Shown here: positions 62,391 to 64,000 of the stretch, piece after piece
How the letters are laid out: every line of letters begins with the position of its first letter
Numbering within the stretch: the first letter of the stretch is position 1
DNA from: Salinicoccus carnicancri Crm
GTDB lineage: Bacteria > Bacillota > Bacilli > Staphylococcales > Salinicoccaceae
NCBI RefSeq assembly: GCF_000330705.1
Contig: NZ_ANAM01000001.1
Coordinates: 186,001-250,000 of the forward strand
Direction: 5' to 3'
Length of the DNA: 64,000 nucleotides
Notes under the pieces: generated by a model
Databases searched by the model: none
What the model was told of the DNA's origin: nothing
Seen by the model: only the letters and a program-made list of their open reading frames with translations
Made by a program: the position numbers and the translations under genes

Positions 62391-63446
62391 ATGTCCGGAG
62401 GACATCCACTGGTCAAGGCTTTCCATAAATATATCGAGGGCACAATCGACTACCGCATCGGAGTGATGGGCCAGGTAGACGCCGGAAAAAGCGCGCTGGT
62501 CAGTGCACTGGCCGGGGCCGATACACACATTTCCACCCGGACCGATGCCACGCGTACGATCTCTTCCCATAAATACGGAAAACGGGGGCAAATCCTCGAT
62601 TTTCCCGGTGTAGGCACGACTGAATACTCCCCGAAACAATATAAGAAACTGATCCGCAAAGCAGATCTCGGCCATGTCCTGTATGTCTTCTCATCAAAAA
62701 TCAGGGAAGCGGATGAGGAAATCATCCGCTTCCTTGCAAAAAGGAAGACGGGTATCACCTTCATCTACAGCAAATCCGACACACTGGTCGACGTATCAGG
62801 AGCGAGGGAGCAGAAGATGCTCATGCATGACAAAGACACGGAACTGCATGTCACATTCAAAAAGCACCTCTCCCAGCCGCTCAATTATCATTTCGTCAGC
62901 GTCAGGGACAATATCGGAATCGAAGGGCTCCAAGCCGCCCTGCAGCCGATATTCGAAGCGAAGGACAAAGAGTTCGCCAGGCGGGTGCACAGTGCGGAGT
63001 ACATGGAGAAATTTTTGAATAAAAGACTCAATACCCTTGCGTCTAAACTATTATCGCCGGGGTTGAAGGATATCATTCTCCAGAGAGCATATCGCTCCAT
63101 AGAGGAGATGACAGAAGCACATTTCGAAGTCACCCCCGAAGATGGCGAAACAATCGTCAGGGCGATACCCAGGGCCGCAGACTACATCAACAAGGCCAAA
63201 AAGACGGATAACACAGGGATGAAATCGAAGGAGTACCTCAGCCAGCTGGCAACGCTGTTCGGTACAGTATTCAAACTGAGGAAGCTGAACATCATATCAT
63301 TCATAGTATCCACCCTTGGTGAAGCCGGTATCAAAAACATATATCCGGTACTGAAAGGTATATTCGAGTACGTCGGGGATATGAACGACTTTGCACGGGA
63401 AATACTGAAGCATTACAGCAGGGAACAAAAAGAGACATCTGAATGA
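62391..63446 (+). CDS. IRG-like dynamin-related GTPase
   Basis: GTPase of 351 residues. G1 is GVMGQVDAGKSALV (near residue 26), G3 is DFPGVGTTE (near 66), and G4 reads YSKSD (near 118). The C-terminal half is helical, with a hydrophobic stretch (IISFIVSTLGEAGIKNIYPVLKG cut short here) that may bind membranes. The pattern recalls immunity-related (interferon-inducible) GTPases found sporadically in bacteria. Cotranscribed with the DUF368 lipid carrier flippase. Role unknown. Confidence 0.78.
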   Translation: MSGGHPLVKAFHKYIEGTIDYRIGVMGQVDAGKSALVSALAGADTHISTRTDATRTISSHKYGKRGQILDFPGVGTTEYSPKQYKKLIRKADLGHVLYVFSSKIREADEEIIRFLAKRKTGITFIYSKSDTLVDVSGAREQKMLMHDKDTELHVTFKKHLSQPLNYHFVSVRDNIGIEGLQAALQPIFEAKDKEFARRVHSAEYMEKFLNKRLNTLASKLLSPGLKDIILQRAYRSIEEMTEAHFEVTPEDGETIVRAIPRAADYINKAKKTDNTGMKSKEYLSQLATLFGTVFKLRKLNIISFIVSTLGEAGIKNIYPVLKGIFEYVGDMNDFAREILKHYSREQKETSE

Positions 63447-63456
63447 AACCTGAAAA

Positions 63457-63496
63457 ATAACCCGAAATCCATGGCCGGTGGAATTCGGGTTTTTTA
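63457..63496 (+). terminator. Terminator after the GTPase gene
   Basis: AACCCGAAATCCA pairs with TGGAATTCGGGTT (one mismatch), followed by T6. Confidence 0.9.
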
Positions 63497-63606
63497 ATTG
63501 AATGATAAAATGGAGGAGTGAACACTCTGACGCAATCGTTTGCAATAAAAACTTTATAATACAATTTATAATCACCTTAAACATTGTCAAATATGCATAT
63601 AATACT

Positions 63607-63621
63607 ATGCAATCGTTTGCA
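63607..63621. promoter_or_regulatory. cre / LacI-family operator
   Basis: ATGCAATCGTTTGCA fits the cre consensus in all fixed positions. A near copy, ACGCAATCGTTTGCA, lies 77 bases upstream (63530-63544). It lies just upstream of the sugar-carrier promoter. Confidence 0.65.
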
Positions 63622-63629
63622 AAAATATC

Positions 63630-63658
63630 TTGACTTATATGTTTTCTAAATATAAAAT
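63630..63658 (+). promoter_or_regulatory. Promoter of the sugar ABC lipoprotein gene
   Basis: TTGACT, 17 bases, TAAAAT; 50 bases before the start codon. Confidence 0.65.
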
Positions 63659-63667
63659 CATCTGTAC

Positions 63668-63685
63668 AAGCGTTTGATAACGCTT
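63668..63685. promoter_or_regulatory. LacI-type operator downstream of the promoter
   Basis: Perfect inverted repeat AAGCGTT-TGAT-AACGCTT straddling the expected transcript start. It overlaps a cre-like TGATAACGCTTACA. Confidence 0.6.
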
Positions 63686-63707
63686 ACATAACCGAGGAGG
63701 TACTCAA

Positions 63708-64000
63708 ATGTCTAAAACAAAGTGGGGTTGTTCGTTATTGCTGTCATTGACGCTTCTGCTGGGTGCATGTGGAAACAGTGGCGATGGTGGTGGCTCTGTT
63801 TCAGAAGGCAGTGACGGAGAAGGGGGCAGCGGTGACGGAGAAGTGACAATCGACGTTTACCAGTTCAAAGTTGAATTTCGTGAGCAGTTCGAAGAACTCA
63901 TTGCACAGTACGAAGAAGAGAATCCTGATGTAACTATCAACGTTGAGACTGTAGGCGGAGGAAATGATTACGGTGCTACACTCAAATCCAAAATCGCATC
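63708..64000 (+). CDS. Extracellular sugar-binding lipoprotein of an ABC importer, 3' truncated
   Basis: Runs off the window end after 97 codons. The N terminus is a lipoprotein signal peptide with lipobox LLGACGN (Cys near residue 23), followed by a Gly/Ser/acidic linker (residues about 25-47). The mature domain opens with VTIDVYQFKVEFREQFEELI and YEEENPDVTINVETVGGGNDY, typical of family 1 carbohydrate-binding proteins such as MsmE. GAGGAGG precedes the AUG. Three CcpA/LacI-like sites upstream indicate sugar control. The rest of the operon lies outside. Confidence 0.85.
   Translation, partial: MSKTKWGCSLLLSLTLLLGACGNSGDGGGSVSEGSDGEGGSGDGEVTIDVYQFKVEFREQFEELIAQYEEENPDVTINVETVGGGNDYGATLKSKIA

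Noticed and set aside
1-64000. Mobile elements, CRISPR arrays, rRNA or tRNA genes, prophage or defence islands
   Set aside because: No transposase, integrase, repeat-spacer pattern, rRNA or cloverleaf sequence was recognised anywhere in the window.

Overview
This window looks like a chromosomal segment of a moderate-GC Firmicute in the Staphylococcaceae, most like Salinicoccus or a close relative. This is an inference from gene content and overall base composition, not from a marker gene. It rests on an HrtAB-type heme exporter, a SagB-like glucosaminidase, the glnR-glnA pair with a GlnR box, T-box, SAM-I and guanidine-I leaders, strong GGAGG ribosome sites, and several UUG/GUG starts. I saw no rRNA, tRNA, CRISPR array, insertion sequence or prophage. 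Most of the window is housekeeping and metabolic genes in short operons separated by clear hairpin terminators.

Layout. 1-1.8 kb: end of nadC plus nadA (NAD synthesis). 1.9-7.7 kb: cobalamin-independent methionine synthase-like gene with a divergent LysR gene, YtoQ-like and HAD proteins, a small membrane gene, and mqo. 7.8-12.6 kb: hrtB-hrtA, a PadR/membrane-protein pair, arylamine N-acetyltransferase with a 53-residue membrane protein, and ferritin. 12.8-17.2 kb: a LysR-linked sulfur-compound operon (ABC ATPase, permease, flavin monooxygenase, FMN reductase) with no solute-binding protein. 17.2-19.7 kb: metI-metC under a T-box. 20-25 kb: a RacA-like protein, an SDR, a membrane protein, ornithine carbamoyltransferase with no normal start codon, and guaC. 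25.1-27.8 kb: tyrA, then DAHP synthase and chorismate mutase behind a transcribed leader that encodes a Phe/Tyr-rich peptide. 27.8-30.2 kb: metY-metA under a SAM-I riboswitch. 30.3-39 kb: esterase, YkvI-like carrier, cysteine hydrolase, guanidine-I riboswitch with an SMR pair, LysR/YeiH pair, NhaC-like antiporter, MATE pump, and a deleted SDR pseudogene. 39-48.9 kb: aldehyde dehydrogenase, two paralogous small proteins, FMN reductase, SagB-like enzyme, fdhD, an MFS carrier with a YdeP-type molybdoenzyme, and an NSS carrier. 49-54 kb: glnR-glnA and a MoxR/DUF58/DUF4129-like operon. 54.3-64 kb: Na/Pi cotransporter, HAD hydrolase, serA with a class V aminotransferase, nadR, a DUF368 (PopT) lipid-carrier flippase next to an IRG-like GTPase, and the start of a sugar-binding lipoprotein.

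How it fits together. Methionine and sulfur supply dominates: direct sulfhydrylation (metA, metY; SAM-I), trans-sulfuration (metI, metC; T-box), a MetE-like enzyme and the sulfur-compound operon. Aromatic amino acid synthesis is controlled at the pathway entrance, apparently by ribosome-mediated attenuation. This leader, at 26.10-26.40 kb, is the most unusual element I found. It has a consensus promoter, a 17-codon peptide ending Phe-Tyr-Phe-Ser-Tyr-Phe, a cascade of mutually exclusive hairpins, and a terminator ahead of DAHP synthase. Firmicutes normally use T-boxes or TRAP at such places.
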